Positions 46,583-57,816 of a stretch of 64,000 nucleotides of DNA are shown here, one piece after another. The stretch's first letter is position 1. Each line of letters starts with the position of its first letter. Below the pieces are notes generated by a model. The model was not told the origin of the DNA. It saw only the letters and a list, made by a program, of their open reading frames with translations, and ran no database searches. A program made the translations under genes and the position numbers. Source of the stretch: Rhytidiadelphus loreus (lineage: Eukaryota > Streptophyta > Bryopsida > Hypnales > Hylocomiaceae); contig OX344761.1 in assembly GCA_947034895.1 (NCBI GenBank), positions 80,245,839 through 80,309,838 on the forward strand, in the 5' to 3' direction.

Positions 46583-47460
46583 GGTGACCTCTGCTTTTGT
46601 TCACAGACTGCAACAAGCACTGATTTAATGACTTGATGGTAATTAACACTATTCAGAGTCTTGTGTACTTCAATGAAATAGCGCACTCACATTATTTTTG
46701 AAGCCACAATCAGAAGGCACTTAGATAAGAGAGGAAATGGAATGACTGGAGTGCTCTAAGAGACTTGTCTGAATTGATATGAAGAAAGCCCCAATGTGTC
46801 AAAAGGTAATGCCGGGGTAATGCATTCAGAATAGTGCTATCAACTCATTAGTTTCTAAATAGGTAACACTATGCACACTCCTACATTTCAATGATAAGTA
46901 GAGAACCGACGCACCTTAGTTTCAAAACCAGTCGCTGTAAGTAGGCCAAAGAGTGTATCCAGTGAGCAAAAGGAATGACAGACTGAAGTGCTACCGTACC
47001 ACTCTCGCACAAATCGCTGCAAAAAAAACTCCAATCCCTTTAAAGGTAAATGCGCCCCACTCTGCGAGGAAACACCGAAGATCGAAGACTGATTGAAGCG
47101 CTAAGAGAGTTCTTTGATTTGGAAAGTGGAAGCTACAATGTACCAAAGGTAATGCAAGAACAAGGCAACAAGGAGGACAGAAACAGAGGCGATCATCAAG
47201 GAGCTGAAAACAGAAATTGCATTGCAACCTCGGCACATGTTGCTCAACTAACTCTACGAATTTATTAAGCTATGTAAGTGACAAAAAAAGAGAAGAGCTC
47301 TGGGAAGCGGCTGGCATTGGAACGTGTGTGCAAGTGTGAAAGTTCGTGGTCTGAAGAGAGTGTGTGAGGAGCGTTGAAGAATTGGAGTGAGGGGAAGCGG
47401 TGTTGGATGGATTTCAGCCGTCGGTGTCAGTGTTGCAGATTGTGAGTTTCATTAAATGGA
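46583..47460 (-). promoter_or_regulatory. Probable 5' leader and promoter of the small membrane-protein gene
   Basis: On the minus strand this DNA is pyrimidine-rich in places (cttctctttttttgtcac) and contains several acceptor-like sites (ttttttttgcag, cttacag, cttgttgcag). It is less AT-rich than the flanking regions. A spliced, non-coding leader is likely. The exact transcription start is not visible. Confidence 0.35.
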
Positions 47461-47861
47461 GCTCATGTTAGTTGGAACCATTCATTTACACTTAGTCATA
47501 CTGTAGTCTACTCACCCGGTTGGGAAATTTTTTTCACATTTTTTTCTAAGAATAGATGCCAATTTTTTGGGTTCTTTACCTAGGTAAACCTGTCTATAAT
47601 AGGCAAACAACTCATGACAGGCACCTAGGGAACTACCCATTAGAGTCTTATATCAACCTATGATAGACTTTTTTTTAAGGAATGGGGTTAAGACTACATT
47701 AGGTTGATTTGTGGCCATAATCAATGCCTTGGGAAATAGTCATGGAGTTATTAGTGATTTTCATAGGACACTTACACTTTTCTACTGTAAACTCATAATA
47801 AAAAGTTATTTTTTTATTCCTTCATGTCATGGCCATGTTAGGAAATCTTGTAACCATGTTA

Positions 47862-48270
47862 GAGCATCTCCATCGGGCAACACAAAAAAAGATGTGCCGC
47901 ATGGTAAATGGCACATGGTAGGTGAGAAGAAGGGGCTGTTTGTTTTTTTGTTTCCCCATTGGCAACCCTAGAAACCTCTAAATTTGTCAATAATTTCCAC
48001 ATATTGAGGCACAAGCTTTTATGAGTTCCTAATTTAATCTCTAACCCACCATCAAAAAGAACACAATACATCCAAAAGTTCAAACTTTTAGGGAATGGCA
48101 TGTTCCAAGTCAATCTTGGAAGACACTACAAGTTGTAGAATCTTGGCTAATTTTTTTAAGGGGCCAACATTGAAAAGCAAGCTCATTTGCAACTAGTGGG
48201 ACACCTCCTAGCTTTTGGGCATGCCAAACCGTTTGTTGGGGTTGTTTGGCATACCCTAGTGGAGATGCTC
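47862..48270. mobile_element. 409-bp MITE, TTA target duplication
   Basis: The ends are GAGCATCTCCATCGGG and, inverted, GAGCATCTCCACTAGGG, flanked by TTA at 47859-47861 and 48271-48273. These are typical Tourist-like (PIF/Harbinger) features. No transposase. Confidence 0.75.
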
Positions 48271-49556
48271 TTAGAAAATGTTGTGACTACTTTAGGTAAG
48301 ATGACCATTATGGAAACACTTTTTGCTAATTCGGGATTGTCTAAAGACTCTTTTGGACTAATTGGGTAGCACTCTTCAAGAATTCATAACAAATTCATAC
48401 CTTGTTCAAAAAATAAAATTTCAATTGCTTCTTTCATTTCTCACATTTGTCTTTGTATGGAAAAAAAATCTTATATTTTTTGCTAATGGAAACAAAACAA
48501 ACCACTCATAATGCCTACCGTATACAAGTTTCCCTATTGTGAGTGCCCTGTACCATTCCCACATCCAAAATAAAAAAAGAAAGAATAATTTTCTAATTTT
48601 TGTATTTGTAAGAACTTTGAACTTTGATATTTTTTATTCATGAAGCAATGCATTCAAGGGCTTTGTTGTAGTGTGAGAGGTTGCATTCTTGATTGTAATA
48701 GAAATCTAAAGAGTACAAGAGCTTTGCTTCGCAGCATTTGGACATGTGATGTGAAAGTTATGTTTTTTTTTCAAAATAAAATATAATTTAATTCAATTTT
48801 CCAATTTATAAAAACTTTTAAATTCATACGCCACAAAATAAAGTTTGTACACCCTTCCTTGTAGGGAGCTTTCCACCGCTACCAAAAATTCAGTTGAGAG
48901 ACTCATAGTTTCCTAAATCTCAATGTATCAAACAAACAAAACAAACAAACAACTTAATTTAAGGTATAGATTATTTCTTCAAAATTTAAATCTTCTCTAT
49001 AAATTTATTTATTTAAAAAAAAATTTGAATCACGTTTTGTAACTTTAGCTAAGTATTTAGTAGGGAATGTTGACCATGAGTAAGCCAAGTGATTTGGCCT
49101 ATAGATGCCATAATTATTGGAAAATTATTTCTCCAAAATTGAAATCTTTTGTATTGAAACCTTCTTTTTAATTTTTAAGCATTTATTGAATCACATTTTG
49201 TAACTTTAGTTAAGTATTTGGTAGGATATGTCGACCATAAGTACCAAGTTAGCATGGTACTCATGAATAAGTGAATTGATTAGGCTTGGTCATCGTCCCT
49301 TCATAGCATCAAATCTACTTTGGACATATTTGGTCAAAAATTTCAACCAATGAAGGTGGTTTATATGGTGTTTTTTCGAGTGTTTTTTCTCCTAATTTTA
49401 TATTAATACTATAAGAGAAAGGGGTGTTTTAAGTATAGTCCTAGAGATAACATTTTAAGTAATGACCTTTTTAGGAAATTTTCAGTAAGAATTTACAAGA
49501 TATTTGTGTCTTTCTAGTCAAATGGGATGTAGTGCAAAGAGGCTGTTATTTTCTAA
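48271..49556. repeat. AT-rich spacer with a two-unit repeat of about 160 bp
   Basis: Within about 48960-49255 a unit containing tttgtaactttagytaagta is repeated once (gaatcac starts near 49027 and 49188). The rest holds no recognisable gene. Confidence 0.45.
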
Positions 49557-49828
49557 GGTAACTACACCTAAAACCATAAAAATAAGCAATTTAGCATGGT
49601 TTCCATTATTAAATTGAATTTTCTTTTGTAGGGTCTTCTTTGGTAGTCAAAAGATGATTGTAGATTTCTTTTAGAATGCATTTTTTGAACATTGTATGAA
49701 GAAACTAGGAATTTTCAAAGTGGTGTTTCTAAAACCAACTATAGACTCTCATGAATAGTGTGAGTACATTTTAGGCAAGAACCCTTAGTGATTGATTTAG
49801 AAAGCAATCGAAATTAGGTGTAGTTACC
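49557..49828. mobile_element. 272-bp MITE, GGTAACTACACCTAA ends
   Basis: A perfect 15-bp inverted terminal repeat (GGTAACTACACCTAA and TTAGGTGTAGTTACC). A partial inverted copy lies at 27565-27740. No target duplication could be assigned with confidence. Confidence 0.7.
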
Positions 49829-50940
49829 TCATGGGTGCACAAATTGCCCAAGATGATCTTACTCTTGTGTTCTCACATAGAATAATGTAAGATTCCATTT
49901 TCTAGTCATCATAGTTAAATCTCTCTCAAGAAGTGATCCCATGCAAATGATTCCTATAAATCCTGAATTTGAGGATGATTGGTGGTTTAAATTGTAATGT
50001 AAGGAGTTGGAGGATGCTACATTTTTCCCACAAAGTGAGACCAATAGAGTGAAACTAAAACATAAGAGTTTTACCTTGAAAAAAAATGTAGGAATTTTTA
50101 TTTTTCACACATGAAAAAGTTTGCAAATTTTGGATTCATATTTGCAATCAGAGACCCAAATTAGCTAGGAGAGGTCATGAACATATCCTATACACAATAC
50201 ATAATAAGAGGTGAAATTTTACTTTTACCCCGGAGAGCTTGATTTTCATCTACTTTGTGGGTCCTACCAAAGAGTCAAGGACAGAAGAATGGAAGCAATT
50301 GAAAGCTCACTTGAGCAAACAGTCTCACACAAACCGGAAGTGATGGCAAGATCAAAACTTCTCACGCAATTTTTTTCTTCCTCCAGAAAACAAGGTTTTA
50401 TGAATTTTTTAAAATACAATGATTTTGCAAGATCATCATTTTTCTTTTACAAAATTTTCTTAAAAAACATCATCCCTATTTTTATTTATTTTTGTCAATC
50501 CTACACTTATATTATGCCAACCCTACCTTACATGTACAATACTTTGCATTCAAAGCCCATCATTAAGAATGTATAATCACAATATTTGTACTTTTGCATG
50601 CTAAACTTGAACCATCAAAATTCTGCATCTATGAAGTAAGCCCCCCTACATTAGTTGAGATTTGGATTCTTCGGAAGACCGTGAGTTATTATGTAGTGAT
50701 AACCAAGGAACTTGATTGTTGCAATGATACCGCAACAATCCTACATGGCTAAGAGTCTATCACCTCATTTTACAAATTTTTTTTCTAGCTTTTTTCTTTT
50801 AAGAATTTTTTTTGATAGCCGGCCATTCCATCATTGCGGGGGAACAATGAAGAGAACATGCCTGAAACGGTCTTCTGGAGGACCCAAATCTCACCTAATA
50901 TTTGTAGAACAATTTGATTTTGACCTATGCATGCTACTAT
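49829..50940. other. Spacer without recognisable genes
   Basis: AT-rich sequence; the frame at 50211-50576 shows no features of a real protein and I do not call it. Confidence 0.45.
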
Positions 50941-50946
50941 ATACTA

Positions 50947-51891
50947 CACTAAAAAGGGTATTTAGTGTTGGCAACACTATTTGCAAACCGTGACACTAAA
51001 TATCATTTACCCTACTAAAGTAAGTAACACTAAATGTAATTTCTAACACTAAAATTACTCTATGGTAAATCTGAAATATGAAGAGGTTTACATTTAGTGT
51101 TAGAAGGTAAAAAAAGAATTTGGAAAGAAAAAGATTAAAGACAAGGAAAATGATGGAAGGAGTAGAAAATATGGAAAGCCATACACAAGTTCATCTTGAA
51201 CCATCCAAGTGATGATGCGTTTGCGAATAGCAATTGTAGAAACTTGTTGTAAGCGTCGGGGTGTGGAATTGCTCGGTGGGGCGTCGGCCATGGCGGATTC
51301 CTAAAATGGGAAGCAAAAGATCAACAAAAATGTCAACAAGTCGCTGGGAAGATGAGTAAAAAAAAAGGTCGACGGATCATCGCTGGAAAGATGAGTAAAA
51401 AAAGAAGAAGGTCGACTGATCAATGAATAGGGGAGAACAAACCTGAATGAAGCTGAAATTGCCGCAACAAGGAGTGATGGAGCAAGCGGGAGCAAGAATA
51501 GGCGGGAGATTCAAACCGCTCACGGGAGGCGGGAATGTGGGAGTATAAACCCCACCCCACCCCACAAAAAATTCACTCACTCAAGGAATTGTAAGTGCGG
51601 AGAAGCAGGATAGCAACAGAGGAGAAGAAGCCAAGCTGTAGGTAAGGTAACCAAGTCGGAATGGAAGAGAGGCCCAAAAGGCAACATACAAGGTAAGGTC
51701 GCAGAAGCAGATTGCAAAGGAAGTCCAGGGAAGAAGTCCAAGGAAGGAGATGACAAAAGTAAAGACAACACAAAGGCGGTGTATTGAAGTTTAGCACTAC
51801 ACTAATCGTCGTAAAATTGACATTTAGTGTAGGGTCAAGTAGGGTGGTAATTACACTAAATGTAATCCAACACTAAATACCCTTTTTAGTG
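50947..51891. mobile_element. 945-bp element with CACTA-type ends and foreign-looking core
   Basis: The ends are perfect inverted repeats, CACTAAAAAGGGTATTTAGT (continuing gttgg) at the left and the complement at the right. Subterminal copies of acactaaatg follow in both orientations near both ends, as in CACTA transposons. The symmetry also extends about 12 bases outside CACTA (gctact...atacta), so the true border and target duplication are uncertain. The core (about 51100-51790) is purine-rich on the + strand and less AT-rich than its surroundings. On the minus strand it opens with MADAPPSNSTPRRLQQV at 51291, possibly a captured gene start. Confidence 0.65.
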
Positions 51892-52330
51892 TAGTATAAA
51901 GTAGCACAAATGAACTCAATTGAATTATAGTACAAATAGGATGGCATAACTTGTTTGAAAACTTCAACTTTTGATCAAGTAAAAGTAACCCTCAATTGCC
52001 AACTTCCTATTATCCTTTTGACTTAGATTAAGAGTCCAAATATTTTACCTCTTTTTTCACTCTTAGAAACAATCAATCTAACATCCTTTAGCTCAAGTCC
52101 CAAAATTATTTAAACAATTTTTTTTATATCTTCCATAAGTTGTCATGGTCATCTTTCTCACCAATTAAGTTTTCTATAATTACAAAGAACAAACTATGCT
52201 TTGTTGAAAGGCTTTGTCTCTAAAGCAATCAAACACTATGAAAGGCTCAATCATTGTAGCATTGGCTTACTTTTTGTTTTAAGCACTCAATATTTGCTTT
52301 CAAAGAGGTGAATTGAATTTTCCTACTAAC
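51892..52330. other. Spacer without recognisable genes
   Basis: AT-rich sequence; nothing recognised. Confidence 0.5.
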
Positions 52331-52768
52331 AATCCAGTGAAAAGAGACCTGAGCACAGTTGTGTGTCCCCCCCTCGGCATTGAATTTCCACCCCTCCTCA
52401 ACAAAAAATCAGGAGCCATTGGATGGGGGGGGGGAATTCCACCCCCTCTCAACAAAAAAATCAAGAGCCATTGGATTAGATCTGGATACGATCACATACG
52501 AATACAGATACATATATGAATGGAAAAATATATATATATGGCAGAATATACGGTAGATTTATCCCATAATGTTTGCATCTCCCCACCCACCTTGAAAATT
52601 ACAAGAGGGGAGGGCTAGGGGACATGGGCTCGAAAAAAAAATTAATTTTAAAATTTTTAATTTTTGATTCAACCCCCCTCCCCCAAAAAATTAAAATTTT
52701 AAATTTTTTTAGGAGGGGGGTTGGGGCGTGAATTAAAAACTAAAACTTTTAAAATTAAGTTTTTTTAT

Positions 52769-52799
52769 CATGGTGCATAGTTTGTCACTATGCACCATG
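52769..52799. repeat. Perfect 12-bp stem hairpin
   Basis: catggtgcatag and ctatgcaccatg are separated by 7 bases. Confidence 0.9.
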
Positions 52800-53149
52800 A
52801 AGTATCAAGTATCAATCAAGTATCTCTTCCATTAAAATGAAAGACTTGTAACCATGATCTATGAACTATTGCAATAAAAAATCAAAAGAAATAACTTCAT
52901 GTATTTCTTCATTTATTTCATCATTTGTAGATAGTAAGGCACTGTGTACTCACTGTAGATAGTGAGATAGTGAGGCACCCAACCCAATCCAATTTATTTT
53001 TATTATTTATCCCTCTCAACACCCCCCCTCCAAATACTTTAAATTAAAAATTAATTAATTAATTAATTTTTTGAACCACCCCCCTCCCCTCCCCCTCTTT
53101 ATAATTTTCAGGAAGCAGGAACTGCTCTAAGCAAAATGGGATATGTTTC

Positions 53150-53256
53150 CCAGTACCCGTATCCATATCCGTATCCATATCCATATTTGTACATGTATTT
53201 GTATCTATATTCGTATTATATTTGTATTTGTATTTGTATCGTATCTGTGTCCAAGA
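53150..53256. repeat. Hexamer-like simple repeat, first tract
   Basis: Runs of ccatat/ccgtat and ttgtat units; similar tracts at 53940-54160 and about 54420-54500. Confidence 0.85.
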
Positions 53257-53725
53257 TCGTATCCAAAATCAACGGTTGTGGCGGGGGGTTGAAATTTTTT
53301 TTAAATAAAAAATCAACGGCTCTAGTTATTTAGGAGGGAGGGGGGGGGGGAAACTAATACCAAAATGAAATGGCAGCATTTTTTCAGTGGATAGTAGAGT
53401 TGCATCACCCATTTATGTGCAAACTTCTTTGATAATCATGATTCTTTTTTGTACATAATGACAAATTGTCAATTTCAAATAAAACCACACATTATTTGCA
53501 AAAGGGGTATACGTGGGCATTGTCCCATTAGTTGTCAAGTTTTTATAATTTAAAAAAAAAGAGTACACATATAATTTTCCTATTGGTTGAAAAACTTTTG
53601 AGCAAACTTTTGAACAAAATCCTTGTGTGAAATTAATTCATAAATTTATCATGTAAAACCTATTTCAACCACCCATATTTGTATTCTTGTAAGTATATTG
53701 ACTATGGCTGGCACAACCAATTTTA

Positions 53726-53757
53726 AGTGCATTGTGACACTTCTGTCACAATGCGCT
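53726..53757. repeat. 13-bp stem hairpin
   Basis: agtgcattgtgac and gtcacaatgcgct pair with one mismatch around a 6-base loop. Confidence 0.85.
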
Positions 53758-53939
53758 CAGAATTTTAATTAATTAATTTAAAAAAATTAAACTCCCCCCG
53801 ACCCCCCCACCCTGGGTTTAAAAAAAATTATTAATTAAAATTAATTTCTTAATTCTTCATCCCCCCTCCCCTCTCCTTGTAATTTTTTGAATGAGGTTAA
53901 TATGACAAATAATATGGGACAATGAAAATCCCATATCCT

Positions 53940-54160
53940 GTATTTGTATATTGTATTTGTATCTACACCTATATTGTATTGTATTCCAATATCAAGTATC
54001 TGTATCCATATTTTGGTACCATATCCATAATCATATTCTGATTTTATATTTGTATTTGTATCTACACCTATATTGTATTGTATTCCAATATCAAGTATCT
54101 GTATCCGTATTTTGGTACCATATCCATAATCATATTCTGATTTTATATTTGTATTTGTAG
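53940..54160. repeat. Simple repeat with a duplicated unit of about 110 bp
   Basis: Made of ttgtat and tatccat-like words. A longer unit (cacctatattgtattgtatt to ttttatatttgtatttgta) is present twice, nearly identical, starting near 53966 and 54065. Confidence 0.85.
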
Positions 54161-54334
54161 TTGGATGGATGGCTTAGATGAAATCTCAAAGATTAGTGGC
54201 TTGAGAAATTTTGAAAAATTGATGGCATTTTGGAGGGCAAAGCATTTAAAAAAAGAAATCAACAACCTTTAAATTTTTTGGGAGAGGGAGGGCAACTAAT
54301 ACAAACTAGGGTGGCAACCTCTTTTCACTGGATT

Positions 54335-57180
54335 GTATTCCTGGTGAACCACGGGAACTTGCAAACCATATGGAATATATTTGTATTTTTTGCTTGTGAA
54401 TACATATGTATTTTGTGAGCATATCCATATCCATACCTTGAATTTTGTAGTCTAAAATTGTATCCGTATCCTATAACCATATCCATATTTTGTATTTGGA
54501 CAACCAAGATCACTTGTTCCATAGGCATCAATGACTTAGATTTTCTTAGAGATCGATGACACTTAGAGGGGGGGAGAATTTTCCTTAAACTTAGATCAAC
54601 GGCTCTTGATTTTTCCAAGGGAGGGGGGATTAAAATACAAACATGATGTTTGCATCTTTTCAATACATAATGTATTTTTGAGGTTTAAATTTTAGTTCAT
54701 AGATAGTCAAATTATGACTAGGATTAGTTGAAGTCCAAGAATGATATTAAAACATTATAAGTAAAATTTATAAGAATTAATAATAGGTCAAGTTTCATCC
54801 CCAAATTTTTCCAATCCACTCAAATTTCAAGGTACTTATATGAACATTGTGCAATGAATAATTATATATTTAATAAATAGATTTTAAAAGCATATTTTCT
54901 TGGGAACAAATTCAGTAATGAGTGATTATGCCCTTGCTAACAATTGACATTTACATTAGGTCACTTTGGTGGCCAACTAACATACATCCAATCAACTTTC
55001 AACTACTCTCAAAAAGATTATAATACTTACACTCATTATTTTACCCTTTTACTTATTTGAGAGATCTAAACAACTACCTTAGATCCTAAACACAATTTTT
55101 TTCTTGATTCAAGATCCTAAACCAACAACTGTGATTCATTTGGAACATCAATTACCAGTAATAACCAAATCCCTCCAAAATGCCTCCCAAGGAATTAGAT
55201 GTTTTTTTGGTTAAACTCTAAAGCCTGGAGGCATATTTCAGGTAGAATTGTGGAAAACTGCTACTTTTTAAGGCAATAAGAACAAAATTCAAAAATAAAT
55301 TCAAAATTAAATTGTACAAATTTTTACTAGACTACTATAGAAATGTGTGAAAAAAATTTCAAAAACTTTAATCGCATGGATTGAAAGATTATAACGTTTA
55401 AAGTTAGACGAAAAAGTTTTTTTTCAACCTTGACTAACAGGACCAACAACCTTTAACTCCTCTTAGAGTGAGATTTTTACACTACATATGGTTATTTTTT
55501 TTACATTTGCATCTTGTATCATATAAATTTCATACCTACCAAATTTCAGAAGTCAAAGAAGAGTTTTGCAAAAGCTGTGTGAAGCTGCCTCAGTTGTCAA
55601 AAAGTTCAAGGTAGCATAACTTTTGATCATGGCACTTGATTGGAAGAATAAATTAAATTTCGACTAAGAAGGTACATGTTCACACCTTTTGTCAAAATTT
55701 TATGAACATTTAACCAAAATTGACTTTGTAGGAAACTACCTAGATTTTCAATTGTCCATTCAACGAACAATTGTCCTTTAGAGGTAAATGGAAACTCTCA
55801 TCACCAATTGGATTACACATTTTTATTCTCAAATTTGTTATCTCTCACTCAAGTTGATAGATTTCAAAGTTGGTGCAATCTAAAGAATCCAAAAAGATTT
55901 GAATTAAATCCAATGTCATCTCTTGTATTGTTTAAGCATTGAGGATTTAGAATAATCTTTGATTTGGCTTTTCTCAAATTGATTTTCAATTTGAAAGCAA
56001 TAATTTGAGGCACAAAGCTCAATGTGATGTAGAATAAAAATAAAAATTTAGATAGATAAGTAGATTTCAAAGTTGGTGAATGTAGACTAGGATGTACAAC
56101 TTTTTGGACAAAGATTTCACAAAAACTGATGTACTTTATGTACATTGTGAATTCTATTAAAAACACTAGTTTTAATTCCAATATATAAGTGACACTAGAA
56201 GAAAATTGTATTGAAGTCAACACAATCTACATGATGTTTTTATGTTTCCTACACAAAATTTTGTATTGAAAATAGAAAATTTTGCACTAGAAATAGAAAA
56301 ACACCATGTATATTGTGTTGACTTTAACACAGTTTTCTTCTATTGATAGAAAAAACTATAATATTAAAATGAAAAATGTTATGATGCATGTTTACATGCA
56401 ATCTACATATTAACCATAGAGTCAAATCTCATTTTGTCAAAACTGATTTATCTTGAAAATTTGAATTTCAAAACTCCCATTTCATTATTATTGTGAGTAA
56501 TTTCTATCCAGACATGTATATTTAAAATTTTCCATATTTAAATTCAATTTTGAAAATTCAATAATATTCTCACATACAAATTTTTCCTTTCAAACACAGA
56601 TTCTATAAAATCTATGAATTTGAATTAAAAAAATAGGCAAACAATTAAAATCAACTATAAATGGATAATAAATTAATGAAAAATCTAAAAAGTATCAAAA
56701 GGTATTTCTTAGGGCTTTTGTTGTAATGTGTTTGAATAAATGATAATTTTATAGCTTAAAATTTAAACAACAACTTTCTTTTCATGAAATTTGTTGTGTA
56801 CTAATGTTTTCATGGAATGTCTTTAGGGAATCAAATGTATGTGTATGAATGTCACAATTTTATGAATGTTTTGATGATATTGACATTTAAATTTGTTAAA
56901 ATTAATTTTATGATGAGATCACTTTTGTATATTTTTTCATGATTTATTAAAAATCTCAAATTTATTCATTTAGTGCACCACAAAAAAAAAGTTGCCCCCT
57001 CCATACATAATTTGCCTAGTTAAAGTTAGCTCATTAAAGTAAAATCAATTGTAACAAATTTGAACAACTTATTAAAGTAAAATTAGTACATTCATTAAAA
57101 TAAAGTAAAGACATTCACTAAAGTAGATAAAGCAAACACTTCAAGATGAAGGCCATTTGTATTCTTGACATATATTGTTA
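54335..57180. other. AT-rich stretch without recognisable genes
   Basis: 54420-54660 continues the tatcca-type simple repeats and ends in another G-rich run. The remainder is uniformly AT-rich with no supported ORF on either strand. Confidence 0.5.
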
Positions 57181-57188
57181 TATATAAC

Positions 57189-57203
57189 ACATATATAAAA
57201 TAG
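57189..57203 (+). promoter_or_regulatory. TATA-box-like motif
   Basis: catatataaaatag lies about 100 bases upstream of the ATG at 57295. In such AT-rich DNA it is only suggestive. Confidence 0.35.
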
Positions 57204-57294
57204 AGTGTTGTCTCTCAATTATTTCCTTCACACTTCTCTAGTATTTGTTTACTTTGAATTCACTATTACATTATACAACAAAGAATATTTGAAA

Positions 57295-57816
57295 ATGAAG
57301 AGGAATAATGAAAATATAACTTCAAACACAACTAGTAAAAAAAACAAAAAACTACAGCATGCATACGGTAATGAAAATGTTGAAAGAGTTGAGATGAATA
57401 TTGATATTCTAACACCACAACCAAAGTCAACGACACAGGTACAAGCTCCAATGATTTTCCATACTAATGTACTTGAAGCTCGACTCGAAGTCGTTATCAA
57501 AGAAGAACGAGATATAATATTCCATATGGATCTTACATATGACTACTACAACTGTAATTACGAGGTAGCCAAGTCACATAATTTCTATAGCAATGATGGT
57601 CAAGATTTCTATGAGTCAAGGCTGAGTATTACAGCTATGGACGACTATATTGATGGTGCAAGCATTTGTCTTGACCGTGAGGATGACGACCTCTATAATC
57701 ATTTTATTGATGGTTTTTCTAATTTGGATCTCAAGATAGTTTCATATGAAGAATTGTGGTCACATTTTGATAAATTATTAGTAGAGAGTAAATCAAAAGG
57801 TTTATCAAAGAAATGA
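57295..57816 (+). CDS. Unrecognised 173-residue acidic protein
   Basis: An uninterrupted ORF from ATG (MKRNNENITSNTTSKKNKK) to TGA. The N-terminus is polar and basic with a short lysine-rich patch that could act as a nuclear signal. The C-terminal two thirds is acidic and rich in aspartate, tyrosine and leucine (DLTYDYYNCNYEV; YIDGASICLDREDDDLYNHF; SYEELWSHFDKLL). No membrane segment is seen. Its length is unusual for such AT-rich surroundings, and the amino-acid composition is not that of a random frame. I chose the internal ATG rather than the longer upstream frame because the upstream part is hydrophobic and AT-driven, and a TATA-like motif precedes it. It may be an orphan gene or part of an unrecognised element. 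Confidence 0.5.
   Translation: MKRNNENITSNTTSKKNKKLQHAYGNENVERVEMNIDILTPQPKSTTQVQAPMIFHTNVLEARLEVVIKEERDIIFHMDLTYDYYNCNYEVAKSHNFYSNDGQDFYESRLSITAMDDYIDGASICLDREDDDLYNHFIDGFSNLDLKIVSYEELWSHFDKLLVESKSKGLSKK

Larger units (their letters stand above)
52331..54334. mobile_element. Roughly 2-kb region bounded by AATCCAGTGAAAAGAG inverted ends
   Basis: aatccagtgaaaagag at the left recurs inverted at 54320-54334 (ctcttttcactggatt). A similar internal end (ttttttcagtggat, about 53380-53393) and two G-rich runs of the type gggaggg...aactaatac suggest two or three related copies nested or in tandem. The interior carries G/C homopolymer-rich blocks, AT-only tracts and long runs of tatcca/tatccg-like hexamers, but no ORF of note. 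Confidence 0.45.

Noticed and set aside
50211..50576. 121-codon ORF
   Set aside because: The second half is typical AT-rich translation (Phe, Ile, Lys, Tyr), and there is no promoter or similarity support.
55864..56223. 119-codon minus-strand ORF
   Set aside because: Composition is that of random AT-rich DNA, with no motif or flanking signal.
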